A stretch of DNA of 14,639 nt from Pelotomaculum sp. UBA3103 (GTDB taxonomy: Bacteria; Bacillota; Desulfotomaculia; Desulfotomaculales; Pelotomaculaceae): positions 1 to 14,639 of the forward strand of contig DFAP01000056.1 in NCBI GenBank assembly GCA_002365855.1, written 5' to 3'. Made by a program: the position numbers and the translations under genes. Positions 1 to 7,009 of the stretch are shown here, in pieces. Within the stretch, counting starts at the first letter, position 1. The number at the start of each line of letters is the position of its first letter. Under the pieces are notes generated by a model that worked only from the letters and a program-made list of their open reading frames with translations, did not search any database and had not been told where the DNA came from.

Positions 1-116
1 CGGCCTCCCCAGAGTCCCCTTTTCAGACCAAAAGATATCTATGTTAATTGGCATATACGGGAGGTATTTAGAGGCCCTGCAAGATATTTAGTTGATTAAA
101 CATCCCTACAAGAATA

Positions 117-162
117 TTTTACATATTACCTTGCAAGGCAAGAACACCGTCCCCACTTGCTA
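117..162 (-). repeat. Dispersed repeat copy A, supplying the YhaM stop codon
   Basis: On the + strand: TTTTACATATTACC, TTGCAAGGCAAGAAC, ACCGTCCCCACTTGCTA. Read along the gene it begins TAGCAAGTGGGGACGG, and its first three bases are the YhaM stop. Bases 1-116 show nothing else I can support. Confidence 0.7.
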
Positions 163-1107
163 CTTGCAGAAAACGTAGCGGTCCAGGCCTTTTACCCATC
201 CGGTCCAGCTGTCATCTTCGTACTCGCGGCTGCCTACCGCGGCTCCGAACATGTTTGCTGCCGCGTCGATCATGTCCAGGTGGTGCAGAACGGCAGCTTC
301 CAGGAACTTCGGCCTTTTAGGCGACTGCCACTCGTACTGCCCGTGGTGGCTGACGATCATATGGGTAAGTTTGAGCTTTAGCTCCATCGGAAAATCAGTC
401 AGCTGGCTGATATATCTGTCTAGCATCTGGACGCCGAGGACGATATGCCCCAGCAGGCGGCCTTCGTCGGTAAAATCAATGCCTGTTCTGCAGCTGTATT
501 CTTCGACCTTGCCAATGTCGTGAAGCAGAGCGCCGGTTACAAGCAGATCCCGGTCCATTTCCGGATAGGCCGGGGCGATCCGGCCGGCGGCGCAGGCAAC
601 GCCGAGGCTGTGCTCCAGGAGCCCCCCGATCGTGGCGTGGTGGTTACGCTTGGCGGCGGGCGCTGTGATAAAAACGCCGGTAAAATCGTCATCCTTGAAA
701 ACGATGGACAACAGGTCCTTTAAATACTTGTTTTCTAACGAGTCAATCAGTGAGAATAACTTCTCCCTGGCAGCCTGCTCCTCAATGTTGCCGGGTGGTA
801 TGAATTTCCTGGGGTCTACCCTGCCATCCCGGCAGCAGTCCATGGATGTTACCTGTATTTGCATCCTGCCGTTGTATTCTGTTACCTGGCCCCGTACTTT
901 CACTATTTCTCCGGGTTTGCAGCTCTGATACATTTCTTCTGTCGGCTCCCAGACCCTGCCCTCTACCTGTCCGGTCCTATCGCCCAGGACCACGGCCAGA
1001 TAGTTTCCCGAGCCGTCACGGTAGGGCAGCAGCTTCATCGATCTCAAGGCGAAAGTTCCGCTGACCTCCCGGCCCGGCTGAATTTGTCCGATATATGTTT
1101 CTTCCAT
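160..1107 (-). CDS. yhaM: YhaM-family 3'-5' exoribonuclease (OB fold + HD domain)
   Basis: Predicted cytosolic 3'-5' exoribonuclease of 315 residues, close to the usual YhaM length of about 314. Residues 4-95 form an OB-fold nucleic-acid-binding domain (LAVVLGDRTGQVEGRVW; KVRGQVTEYNGRMQIQV). Residues 150-300 form an HD metal-dependent phosphohydrolase domain with H166 (GGLLEHSLG), the H196-D197 pair (ALLHDIGK), H221, H254/H255 and D278 as likely metal ligands. Family knowledge: YhaM trims RNA, and can act on single-stranded DNA, with Mn2+ or Co2+. I chose the ATG at 1107 because GGGAGG lies 7 nt upstream; the in-frame extension to 1164 would start inside the putative promoter. The gene is monocistronic here. 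Its stop TAG (160-162) is contributed by a dispersed repeat. Function is confident at family level. Confidence 0.88.
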   Translation of the reverse strand: MEETYIGQIQPGREVSGTFALRSMKLLPYRDGSGNYLAVVLGDRTGQVEGRVWEPTEEMYQSCKPGEIVKVRGQVTEYNGRMQIQVTSMDCCRDGRVDPRKFIPPGNIEEQAAREKLFSLIDSLENKYLKDLLSIVFKDDDFTGVFITAPAAKRNHHATIGGLLEHSLGVACAAGRIAPAYPEMDRDLLVTGALLHDIGKVEEYSCRTGIDFTDEGRLLGHIVLGVQMLDRYISQLTDFPMELKLKLTHMIVSHHGQYEWQSPKRPKFLEAAVLHHLDMIDAAANMFGAAVGSREYEDDSWTGWVKGLDRYVFCK

Positions 1108-1135
1108 AACTAATCCTCCCGAATATGATAACTGT

Positions 1136-1164
1136 ACTATAATTATAAACCATAATGTGACCAA
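1136..1164 (-). promoter_or_regulatory. Candidate sigma-A promoter of the YhaM gene
   Basis: On the minus strand TTGGTC (1164-1159) and TATAGT (1141-1136) are separated by 17 nt, about 30 nt before the ATG at 1107. An overlapping perfect TATAAT (1147-1142) has no well-spaced -35. The -35 lies beside a GTGAC...GTCAC inverted repeat (1157-1175) that could be an operator. Based on consensus match only. Confidence 0.4.
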
Positions 1165-1247
1165 ACAGCTGTCACCTGGGGAGAAAATTTGTTCGTTTTC
1201 TTGTAATGTACCGGGAACGACTTAGGGTTATGGGACCGTTCTGGTTA

Positions 1248-1274
1248 TCCGCCTGCGGGGCGGGTTTTTCTTTT
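1248..1274 (+). terminator. Orphan rho-independent terminator on the + strand
   Basis: CCGCC (1249-1253) pairs with GGCGG (1259-1263) around a 5-nt loop. A T1248-G1264 pair extends the stem, and TTTTTCTTTT follows. The T-run is on the + strand only, yet no + strand gene precedes it, since the YhaM gene runs the other way. It may end a short unannotated RNA starting between about 1110 and 1230, or be a leftover of a repeat: the motif GGGACCGTTCT sits just upstream at 1231-1241. The rest of the 1108-1384 gap holds the YhaM promoter, a weak minus-strand hairpin (AGAAAC at 1291-1296 with GTTTCT at 1306-1311, then a minus-strand T-run) that may end the glycan operon, and a repeat copy. Confidence 0.5.
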
Positions 1275-1342
1275 AATAAAAAAAAGTTAAAGAAACTAAT
1301 AAATTGTTTCTCTGTTCCTGTTCTTACTTAAAGCGTATCTCG

Positions 1343-1401
1343 CTTACATATTTTACCTGGCAAGGCAAGAACCTTCCCCACTTGCTAGTCCCCACTTGCT
1401 A
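1343..1401 (-). repeat. Dispersed repeat copy B with a 14-nt tandem duplication
   Basis: On the + strand: CTTACATATTTTACC, TGGCAAGGCAAGAAC, CTTCCCCACTTGCTA (ending 1387), then GTCCCCACTTGCTA again (1388-1401). The two 14-nt blocks differ at one base. Read along the glycosyltransferase gene, the outer copy encodes the last residues ASGD and the inner copy starts with the stop TAG. Confidence 0.75.
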
Positions 1402-2518
1402 TATATAGGGTGAATCCCCCAAAGTCGCGGCGCCGCTCCATGTGTTCCCGCACGTATCTCTCCAAAACCACTGGTCGTAGCGTGGGAGAAAACCACTGAG
1501 AATCGAGGAAAACAGTATGAATTTCCCGTTGGGATATGGCTGCCATGACTTCTGCTTCTCCGTTACGGCCGAAAGCCGTGGCCAAAGGGTAGTCAAAAGA
1601 GGTAGGATTTTTTAAGCCGGACACAAGGTAGTAAAACCCGGCATGAGGACTGAGGATAAATGCTCGTTCATTTAAAGCTTCTTCAGTAAGGCTCTTGGCA
1701 AAGCTATTAATCTCTTTCTGCTTATCGGTGTTAATTAAGACTCCGCGAAAATGAGGAAGGGTCGATAGCTGATAGTCACCGGTTGAGACCTTCACCAAGG
1801 GATTAATAAACATAAAACCCAGGCCAATCCCGAACCACAGCACCAGTCCTGCTTTAATCAGACGTATCCGCCGCGTGGTTATGTGCGGTTTGGTCCGGTA
1901 CCAGACATAAGTCAACCCAATCAGGAGTTCAGGGATCACATAAGTCAAGTGTGTTCTGTCGGCACGTGGGAACACCCCTAAGAAGGCTGCGCCGACAAAA
2001 AGAAGTACCGTTATTGTCAGATTTCGCTTATCTGGACCTGGACGAACCCAGGCGGCCAGAAGGGCGCCAAAGGTTAGAAAGGGTAAAAGGAACGGCGCCA
2101 GCAGGTAGATCTTTTTCAGGTTATCCAGGGACCCCACATTTCCAAGAAGAACAACTATCTGGTTGAGCCCGTCGAGATAAGACATTCCTCCCAGGCGGAT
2201 ATATGTCCCCTTGTTGATAAATCCGTAATCAATAAGTTTTTCGGTTCCACCACTGAATAAGACCGGCAGGAAAACCAGAACTGAAACTAAAAGAAAACCA
2301 GATAAAACAATAAGAAAATCAACAATCTTTCCCTTCCTCTTCAATGGTATGCCTCCGGTATTGAAGATCACCATTAGCAAGAGCGCAGCCAGGGCATAAA
2401 TTCCAATATTCTGCTTGGAGGCAAAACACAGGCCCGCGGCCAATCCGGCAGCAGCCAAAGCGCCTGTTGATCTGCCATTGCCGGTTTTGTTTACCGCCTT
2501 CCCGCTTTCCCTCCACAA
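1385..2518 (-). pseudogene. GT39-like membrane glycosyltransferase, 3' part after an in-frame TAG
   Basis: C-terminal portion (377 residues counted from the TTG at 2518) of a polytopic glycosyltransferase of the Dol-P-mannose:protein mannosyltransferase / GT39-ArnT class. It is in the same frame as the upstream part (2528-2992) and separated from it only by a TAG at 2530-2528, so the two are one broken gene of about 534 sense codons. Visible features are AALAAAGLAAGLCFASKQN, typical of the cytoplasm-to-membrane loop after the early helices, then several hydrophobic helices (IGIYALAALLLMVIF, FLIVLSGFLLVSVLVFLPVLF, LLAPFLLPFLTFGALLAAW, AGLVLWFGIGLGFMF) and a soluble C-terminal domain. No good ribosome binding site precedes the TTG, so independent translation is doubtful. 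The last residues (ASGD) and the stop are encoded by a dispersed repeat. Family call is moderate; substrate unknown. Confidence 0.6.
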
Positions 2519-2527
2519 TAGAGCGGC

Positions 2528-2992
2528 CTAAAAGCAGCCCATAAAAAAAAGATTTGCCAGGGGTTGATAAACAGCACACTCGGGCGGCGCATAGACGATC
2601 AGGGCCATGACCATTATGAATGGAAAACCCTGGGTCACGCCAAGCAGTTGGACGATTCGGCAAGACAAAAGAACAGTCAACACAAAACAGAGCACCATAA
2701 CCCCTTTGACGACCAGGATCTCCGTGCCGAATATAGTGGTAAAGAGAGCGGTCAGGTAGACTGAGAGGGGAGTGGCGCCAAAAAACACGTCACGATAAAG
2801 GACATCACCTGATGTAACGCGGTGCGCCACCTGTAAAAACCAGCTTGCATCCGCCATATTGATACCGTCGGCGATGCTAATAAAAAAGCCTAAGAAAAAC
2901 AAACACAAACCGCTGAAAAACCAGAAGCCGTACCTTACTATAAAGGAGCAAGTATTAGCCGGACATGGGCATTCTTCCTTAATTCCGCTCAT
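2528..2992 (-). pseudogene. GT39-like membrane glycosyltransferase, 5' part ending at an internal TAG
   Basis: N-terminal 154 residues of the same gene, starting at an ATG that overlaps the methyltransferase stop as ATGA (2992-2989), a sign of translational coupling. A short Cys-containing cytoplasmic tail is followed by a first membrane helix (FWFFSGLCLFFLGFFISIA). Next comes the loop NMADASWFLQVAHRVTSGDVLYRDVFFGATPLSVYL, which matches the first extracytoplasmic loop of GT39/GT83 enzymes: acidic residue, then the DVLYRD-x-F-x-G-x-TPLSVYL pattern. Two further helices follow. The frame ends at TAG (2530-2528) after FFMGCF, and the codons beyond it continue the family pattern. The truncated product alone would lack most helices and is probably inactive. 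Last gene of the glycan operon. Confidence 0.65.
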
Positions 2993-3723
2993 ACCAGCTC
3001 ACCTCGGAAGAGCTGGAATGGTAAGAAAGCGCGCCAGACAGCTACCCGTTCCAAGATGCTTTCAAGCTTTGCCCCCCACGACCTGTTCACCAAAAAAGGA
3101 GGGAAAAACCCGAAGCGAGCCATTTCAAGCCGGCCGAGGCCGGCGCTCTGCATGGCCCGAAAGATTGGAGCCGGGCGCATACGGGTGATGCCCTGATCGC
3201 CCTGCCACGTCATACCGGGTGTGACCAGGATCTGAACGTAGTAAAGCAAGTTGTACGGATTTGGCTCGAGGAAAACCACGCGCCCGCCAGGCTTCAGCAG
3301 GCGCGTTATTGCTTCAAAACATAGCGGCAGGTTATGAAGGTGGTGAAGGACGAAAAAGCCTGCAACCGCATCAAACTGTCCATCCAACTCAGGGGAGTGA
3401 TCTATTATGTCTGCGCAGTGCAAAGGAATATTATAGCGTCCGCCGTCAAATAAGCGCAGTTGTTCCAGGAGGACCGGTGAGAGATCCAGGCCTTCCACCA
3501 GCACCCCCTTCTGAGCTAAAAGGAGAGTGTACCGGCCCATACCGCAGCCAACTTCCAGCACCCGCTCGCCCGGTAAAATGCCGGCAAATCGCAGCAATTC
3601 ATCGACATGCCGCCGGAGGTAGCGGGTTTCCCGCGGTACCATATGGGGTTTTTCTGAATGCTCATAATATTGCCTCTGAATCAGATTATGCCTGTGTAAT
3701 TTTTGCTGGTGATCTTGCTCCAA
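2989..3723 (-). CDS. Class I SAM-dependent methyltransferase
   Basis: Soluble 244-residue methyltransferase of the UbiE/Methyltransf_11 type. Motif I is VLEVGCGMGRYT (55-66), the acidic residue ending strand 2 is in VEGLDLSP (76-83), motif II is FDAVAGFFVLHHL (117-129) and motif III is LLKPGGRVVFLEPN (142-155). These form the SAM-binding Rossmann core; the acceptor is not predictable. The basic, aromatic-rich C-terminus (FFPPFLVNRSWGAKLESILERVAVWRAFLPF, within 200-240) may pack against the membrane. The start is a TTG at 3723 preceded by GGGAGGGG 10-11 nt upstream, which lies inside the end of the glycosyltransferase gene (38-nt overlap). Its stop overlaps the next start as ATGA. Context suggests methylation of a sugar or lipid carrier in glycan assembly. 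Confidence 0.85.
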   Translation of the reverse strand: MEQDHQQKLHRHNLIQRQYYEHSEKPHMVPRETRYLRRHVDELLRFAGILPGERVLEVGCGMGRYTLLLAQKGVLVEGLDLSPVLLEQLRLFDGGRYNIPLHCADIIDHSPELDGQFDAVAGFFVLHHLHNLPLCFEAITRLLKPGGRVVFLEPNPYNLLYYVQILVTPGMTWQGDQGITRMRPAPIFRAMQSAGLGRLEMARFGFFPPFLVNRSWGAKLESILERVAVWRAFLPFQLFRGELV

Positions 3724-4582
3724 GGTTCTTTTCCCCTCCCAATGGATTTTCCTCTATCTGGGCAAAACGCTCTCCGATGTATGTTTTCACCGGAACCAGG
3801 CCGGCGCTGTGCCCCGGGGACGAGTGGCCGTGGTTCCACTTCCAGGAAAGCACCCGGGCAGCTGCGAGGCAGCCGGTTTTCATACGCTTCCAGGAGCTAT
3901 AAGCGGAGCCGCCGCCCGGACGGCGGGACCGTACCACAGGAACAGAGGCCATTGACAGTCCGGTACAGCCAATCATAGCCACTATGAAAGGATGGGGCTC
4001 GTTCATGGACAGAAGGCTGTCAACCATCTGCCGGCTCATCGCTAAAAACATGCCGGCGTCTGCGGGAACGCCGCATAAAAGGTGAAGTAGCCCTTTGAAA
4101 AGGCGGGAGGTGATCAGCCTTAAAGGGGACTCATACCAGCCACACCTGCCGGCAAAAACGGCGTTAGGTCCCTTTTTCATCTTGGCCAGCAGGACAGGGA
4201 TTGCCTCCGGGGGATCCTGCAGATCCGCATCCAGCACCACCACCATTTTACCCCTGACAAATTGCAGCCCGGTCAACACGGCACGGTGTTGACCGGCATT
4301 TTGTTTCAGCGCCAGCACAGCTACCCGGGGATCGTCCCGTGCCAGTTCCTCCAGGACGGCAAGGGAGCCCTCGGGGCAGGCGTCGTCCACAAATATGATT
4401 TCATAATTGATCCGTCCTGTTTCAAAAATGTGACGCAGGCGGTCGTGAAGTTCGCGAAGTGTTTCACGGTTCCGGTAAACAGGAAGAACAACGGTGACAT
4501 CCGGGTCTTGAGGCCCCGTTACTGCAGGCGCTTGATCATTTGTCTTTTCCCATGGCGATAACTGAGCTTTAATAGACGGCAT
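3686..4582 (-). CDS. Family 2 glycosyltransferase (GtrB/Dpm1-like)
   Basis: 298-residue GT-A fold glycosyltransferase. The N-terminus carries the nucleotide-sugar site: VTVVLPVYRNRETL (29-42), EIIFVDDACPEGS (61-73), NAGQHRAVLTG (95-105) and the DXD-type motif VLDADLQDPPE (116-126). This set is typical of polyprenyl-phosphate sugar transferases. Later motifs are ADAGMFLAMSRQ (174-185) and RSRRPGGGSAYSSWKRM (218-234). The two C-terminal membrane helices usual for GtrB-like members are absent, although the tail keeps a TYIGERFAQIEENP segment resembling the end of that family, so this may be a shortened variant. I chose the ATG at 4582 because GGAGG sits 6 nt upstream; the frame extends to 4753 but there it overlies the displaced epimerase tail. 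Operon position between epimerase and methyltransferase. Confidence 0.85.
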   Translation of the reverse strand: MPSIKAQLSPWEKTNDQAPAVTGPQDPDVTVVLPVYRNRETLRELHDRLRHIFETGRINYEIIFVDDACPEGSLAVLEELARDDPRVAVLALKQNAGQHRAVLTGLQFVRGKMVVVLDADLQDPPEAIPVLLAKMKKGPNAVFAGRCGWYESPLRLITSRLFKGLLHLLCGVPADAGMFLAMSRQMVDSLLSMNEPHPFIVAMIGCTGLSMASVPVVRSRRPGGGSAYSSWKRMKTGCLAAARVLSWKWNHGHSSPGHSAGLVPVKTYIGERFAQIEENPLGGEKNLGARSPAKITQA

Positions 4583-4626
4583 TGCCAACCTCCATTTATA
4601 GAAGCGAAAGGCTGCGGGGACCAGAA

Positions 4627-4801
4627 TCAGCGCCCTTTCGCTCCCGGCTCCCCGGAAATCTTCTGAGCAAGGCCATAATAGGCGTCCTGATGGAGAAGAA
4701 ACCAGGAGACGGTTTTTTCCAGCCCGGCCCGGAGCGGATGACGGGGCTTCCATCCCAGCAAGTCCCCAGCCTTCCCAATATCGGCCACCCAGTGGGCTTT
4801 A
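4627..4801 (-). pseudogene. Out-of-frame C-terminal tail of the epimerase
   Basis: Just past the epimerase stop (TAA, 4801-4799), another minus frame reads SDKAHWVADIGKAGDLLGW, then KPRHPLRAGLEKTVSWFL, ending at TGA 4629-4627. This is the expected C-terminal end of extended SDR sugar epimerases (pattern D-x-x-K-A-x-x-x-L-G-W-x-P-x-x-x-L-x-x-G-L-x-x-T-V-x-W). It would follow GAYPARP directly if one base were removed near 4802-4812. Ends 44 nt before the glycosyltransferase start. Confidence 0.75.
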
Positions 4802-5623
4802 TCGGAGAGGGCGGGCGGGGTAAGCTCCCACCCGCACCTTAATTCGCCGCCCGGTCACGGCTTGAACCAGGTCGACGACTTCCTCATTGCTCCATTGCTC
4901 TCCGGTACCTACATTAATAATTTCACCTGAAGCCTTCTCCGCCCTCAGGGCGAGCAGGCAGGCCTCCACCAGGTCTTCGACAAAGACAAAATCCCGCCGG
5001 TAGCCGGGGACGGTTAAAGCCAGTTCACGGTTACCCAGGGCAGCCCTGATAGCTGTAGGAATAAGGCGCGACGGTGACTCCCAGGGGCCGTAGACTGAAA
5101 ATGCCCTCAGCGCCACCACCGGCCGGCGGTTCGCCCTGGCATACTGCTGGCAAAGCAGTGTCGCCGCAGCCTTGGCCGCGCCATAGAAAGTTAAAGGCTC
5201 CGGGCAATCCGATTCCCTCATTGGCCCGCTCTTCGCGCCGTATTCCGAGGATCCCCCCAAATGAACAAATAGCCGGTAGTCCAGCGGCGCAGTTGCTTCC
5301 AAGAGGTTGAACGTACCCAGGATGTTGGTTCTTAAAATCTCCCGGTGCTCCTGAAAAGCAGGAGCCACGCCCCGTGCCGCGAGATGGTAAATGATCTCCG
5401 GGCTGACTTCCCGCACAGTCTTTTTCAGCCCTTCACGGTCGGTCATATCTACCGCGTGAAGGTATAAACCAGGGAGCAATTTTTCAATTCTCCACAAGTA
5501 TGAGCCTGGCCGGATAATAGCATGGACTTCGGCGCCGTACCGGAGCAGTTCCTGAACCAGGTTGGCGCCGATAAAGCCTGCCCCGCCGGTAACCAGTACG
5601 CGCCTGCCCTTTAGTTCATTCAT
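4799..5623 (-). CDS. NAD(P)-dependent sugar epimerase/dehydratase, frameshifted near its 3' end
   Basis: Extended short-chain dehydrogenase/reductase acting on a nucleotide sugar. The open frame gives 274 residues. The dinucleotide site GGAGFIG (13-19) follows strand VLVT, the catalytic serine region is HLGGSSEYG (121-129), the catalytic YxxxK is Y147-K151 (FYGAAKAAA), and substrate-binding segments include FSVYGPWESPSRLIP (175-189) and DFVFVEDLVEACLLAL (211-226). Family members usually run 310-330 residues. Here the frame stops after VGAYPARPLR and the missing end lies in another frame to 4627, so a +1 slip removed about 57 residues of the substrate-side lid. Residual activity is uncertain. 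The ATG at 5623 overlaps the aldolase end by 8 nt and has AAAGGAG about 10 nt upstream. Second gene of the glycan operon. Confidence 0.8.
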   Translation of the reverse strand: MNELKGRRVLVTGGAGFIGANLVQELLRYGAEVHAIIRPGSYLWRIEKLLPGLYLHAVDMTDREGLKKTVREVSPEIIYHLAARGVAPAFQEHREILRTNILGTFNLLEATAPLDYRLFVHLGGSSEYGAKSGPMRESDCPEPLTFYGAAKAAATLLCQQYARANRRPVVALRAFSVYGPWESPSRLIPTAIRAALGNRELALTVPGYRRDFVFVEDLVEACLLALRAEKASGEIINVGTGEQWSNEEVVDLVQAVTGRRIKVRVGAYPARPLR

Positions 5624-6446
5624 TACGGGGAAACTCCTTTCTGTCCCCGGGCTGTGTCATCACGCCGCGCCAGGACCGGACCGCTTTTTCAAGTCCGTGC
5701 CGGTCCCGGGCCACGTCCTCAGGCGATCTTAGCTGAGCCTCTTTAAGCGCCCCGAGGAGGCGGGGGATCCCGGCAGCCATGGCGCCGCCTCGGATGTCCC
5801 GGTGAAAAGAGCGCCGTAAAAAGCTGAAATGACACCCCAGCCTGGCCATTTCACCGATGAGCAGGCGGCAGGGGATGGGGTGACCGCGTTCCGGCAGGGT
5901 CAGACCGCCAAAGCCAAAGGGAATAGTAAAAATAGGCCGGATGTCTTCAACCGTTCCATCAACCAGGGCAGTAAAGATATTTGGCGTGTTTCGTTCAATC
6001 GCCAGATCATTCAAGCCGATGTAGACCCGTGATAACGGCAGGCGGGCTAATTCTCCGGCAAGCTCCACCGCAGCAGCGGTCTCAATTAAAATACCCACCC
6101 CACAACGGCCTCCGACCCGGTCCAGAACCGTTTCGACCTCTTCCAGCGCCCGCACCATGGGGATAAGAATCTCGTCTGCCCCAGCATTAACAGCCTGCGC
6201 TACTTCTTCTGCTGTTGTCCTGCCGTAACAGTTTATCCGGCAGATGACCTTCGCTTCGGTGCACGCCCGAACCCGTCGCAAGTCTTCAAGGGTATCATAA
6301 TTAATTTGGGTATCGGCCCAAGCTTGCCGCTGTTCCTTACCTATGTGCTCCCAGTCAACAATTATACTGTCAACTCCCGCAGCAACCGCTTGCCGGATGA
6401 ACGCGGGATCTGTTGAAAACAGCACCAGTTCAAACTTATCAGTCAT
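5616..6446 (-). CDS. HpcH/HpaI-family aldolase / citrate-lyase-like protein
   Basis: 276-residue TIM-barrel protein of the HpcH/HpaI aldolase and CitE superfamily, which uses a divalent metal to cleave or form C-C bonds with pyruvate-, oxaloacetate- or acyl-CoA-type substrates. Visible signatures are DWEHIGKEQRQ (31-41, acid/base histidine), ICRIN (68-72, substrate arginine), ADEILIPMV (90-98), GVGILIETAAAV (116-127, metal ligand E122) and YIGLNDLAIERN (142-153, metal ligand D147). The start is the ATG at 6446, with AGGAGG 5 nt upstream; the frame continues to a GTG at 6581 but without support. First gene of the glycan operon and an unusual partner for glycosyltransferases: it may supply or trim a keto-acid sugar or an acyl/pyruvyl decoration. 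The class is clear, the substrate is not. Confidence 0.8.
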   Translation of the reverse strand: MTDKFELVLFSTDPAFIRQAVAAGVDSIIVDWEHIGKEQRQAWADTQINYDTLEDLRRVRACTEAKVICRINCYGRTTAEEVAQAVNAGADEILIPMVRALEEVETVLDRVGGRCGVGILIETAAAVELAGELARLPLSRVYIGLNDLAIERNTPNIFTALVDGTVEDIRPIFTIPFGFGGLTLPERGHPIPCRLLIGEMARLGCHFSFLRRSFHRDIRGGAMAAGIPRLLGALKEAQLRSPEDVARDRHGLEKAVRSWRGVMTQPGDRKEFPRNE

Positions 6447-6710
6447 GCTTACCTCCTCCGGCAGACAACAACCAGTGATGAACCCCAGGGCCACGAGACA
6501 ATCTTGCCAAGTTTTGCTTCTAATACGTTTATCCAGGTCAATACCGTATTTAAGCAGGGAATGGTAAATCTTCAAAGTCACGCCATATTCTGCCAGAAAA
6601 CCCGACTAAAACGTTTAAGTTGATATCTATATCGCAATATTATTACAAGATATGAATTTGACCCGGCTTATGACACGGAGGGAAAACTTGGGGTCTGTTG
6701 GCAATTTATG

Positions 6711-6743
6711 GAGTGAGATAATGGGACGGTTCTCTCGTCTCAC
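6711..6743. repeat. REP-like hairpin with GGGACGGTTCT core
   Basis: GTGAGA (6713-6718) pairs with TCTCAC (6738-6743) around ATGGGACGGTTCT. Almost the same core, ATGGGACCGTTCT, occurs at 1229-1241, and its reverse complement AGAACCGTCC occurs in the dispersed repeat. From memory, GGGACGGTTCT hairpins are widespread in anaerobe genomes as REP-like elements. It lies in the 563-nt gap 6447-7009, which otherwise shows a short palindrome CTGCGTCGCAG (6823-6833), AT-rich sequence, a candidate promoter and no convincing gene. Confidence 0.5.
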
Positions 6744-6913
6744 TTTGACTCAGATTTATGAAAAAAAATTTAAGGAGAAGGAAAATTTGTTTTCTTAAAT
6801 CGAGATACAGTTGTGTGCTAGCCTGCGTCGCAGAGTGTTTAACATTTTGAGAAACGCATTGCAATAAAAATAGCAAAAAGACAGGATATGACAAATTTCC
6901 CGAAGGTAAATCA

Positions 6914-6942
6914 TTGCCCAACATCTAATGACTATTTACATA
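6914..6942 (+). promoter_or_regulatory. Candidate promoter of the MEDS histidine kinase
   Basis: TTGCCC (6914-6919) and TACATA (6937-6942) are spaced by 17 nt, placing initiation near 6949. That would exclude the ATG at 6947 and fit translation from 7010. An alternative is a sigma-H-like AGGATAT (from 6884) followed after 11 nt by CGAAGG, of interest because sporulation kinases are often sigma-H dependent. Neither match is strong. Confidence 0.3.
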
Positions 6943-7009
6943 TTCCATGAGAAAAAGAGTGACAAATTTTTTGCCGTTGCCGGTGACAACCGAAAAGGGG
7001 TTGCATAGA

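Noticed and set aside
2528..2530. Pyrrolysine insertion at the internal TAG as the default explanation
   Set aside because: The gene is not a methylamine methyltransferase and no pyl gene is visible in the window; a nonsense mutation is simpler, so recoding is kept only as something to test.
3261..3902. Long + strand open frame opposite the methyltransferase and glycosyltransferase
   Set aside because: Low-complexity Arg/Pro/Ser-rich translation with no motif, fully antisense to two genes with clear catalytic motifs; a by-product of GC-rich codons.
6447..6581. In-frame N-terminal extension of the aldolase from a GTG at 6581
   Set aside because: The ATG at 6446 has an excellent AGGAGG site and begins right at the family's first strand; the extra 45 residues match nothing I know.
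6823..6833. CTGCGTCGCAG palindrome as a regulator site
   Set aside because: Only 5-bp arms, about 90-100 nt upstream of the candidate promoter and not repeated elsewhere in the window; could easily be chance.
6947..7009. Upstream ATG for the MEDS kinase
   Set aside because: No ribosome binding site, and the best promoter would start transcription at or after it; the ATG at 7010 has AAGGGG at proper spacing.
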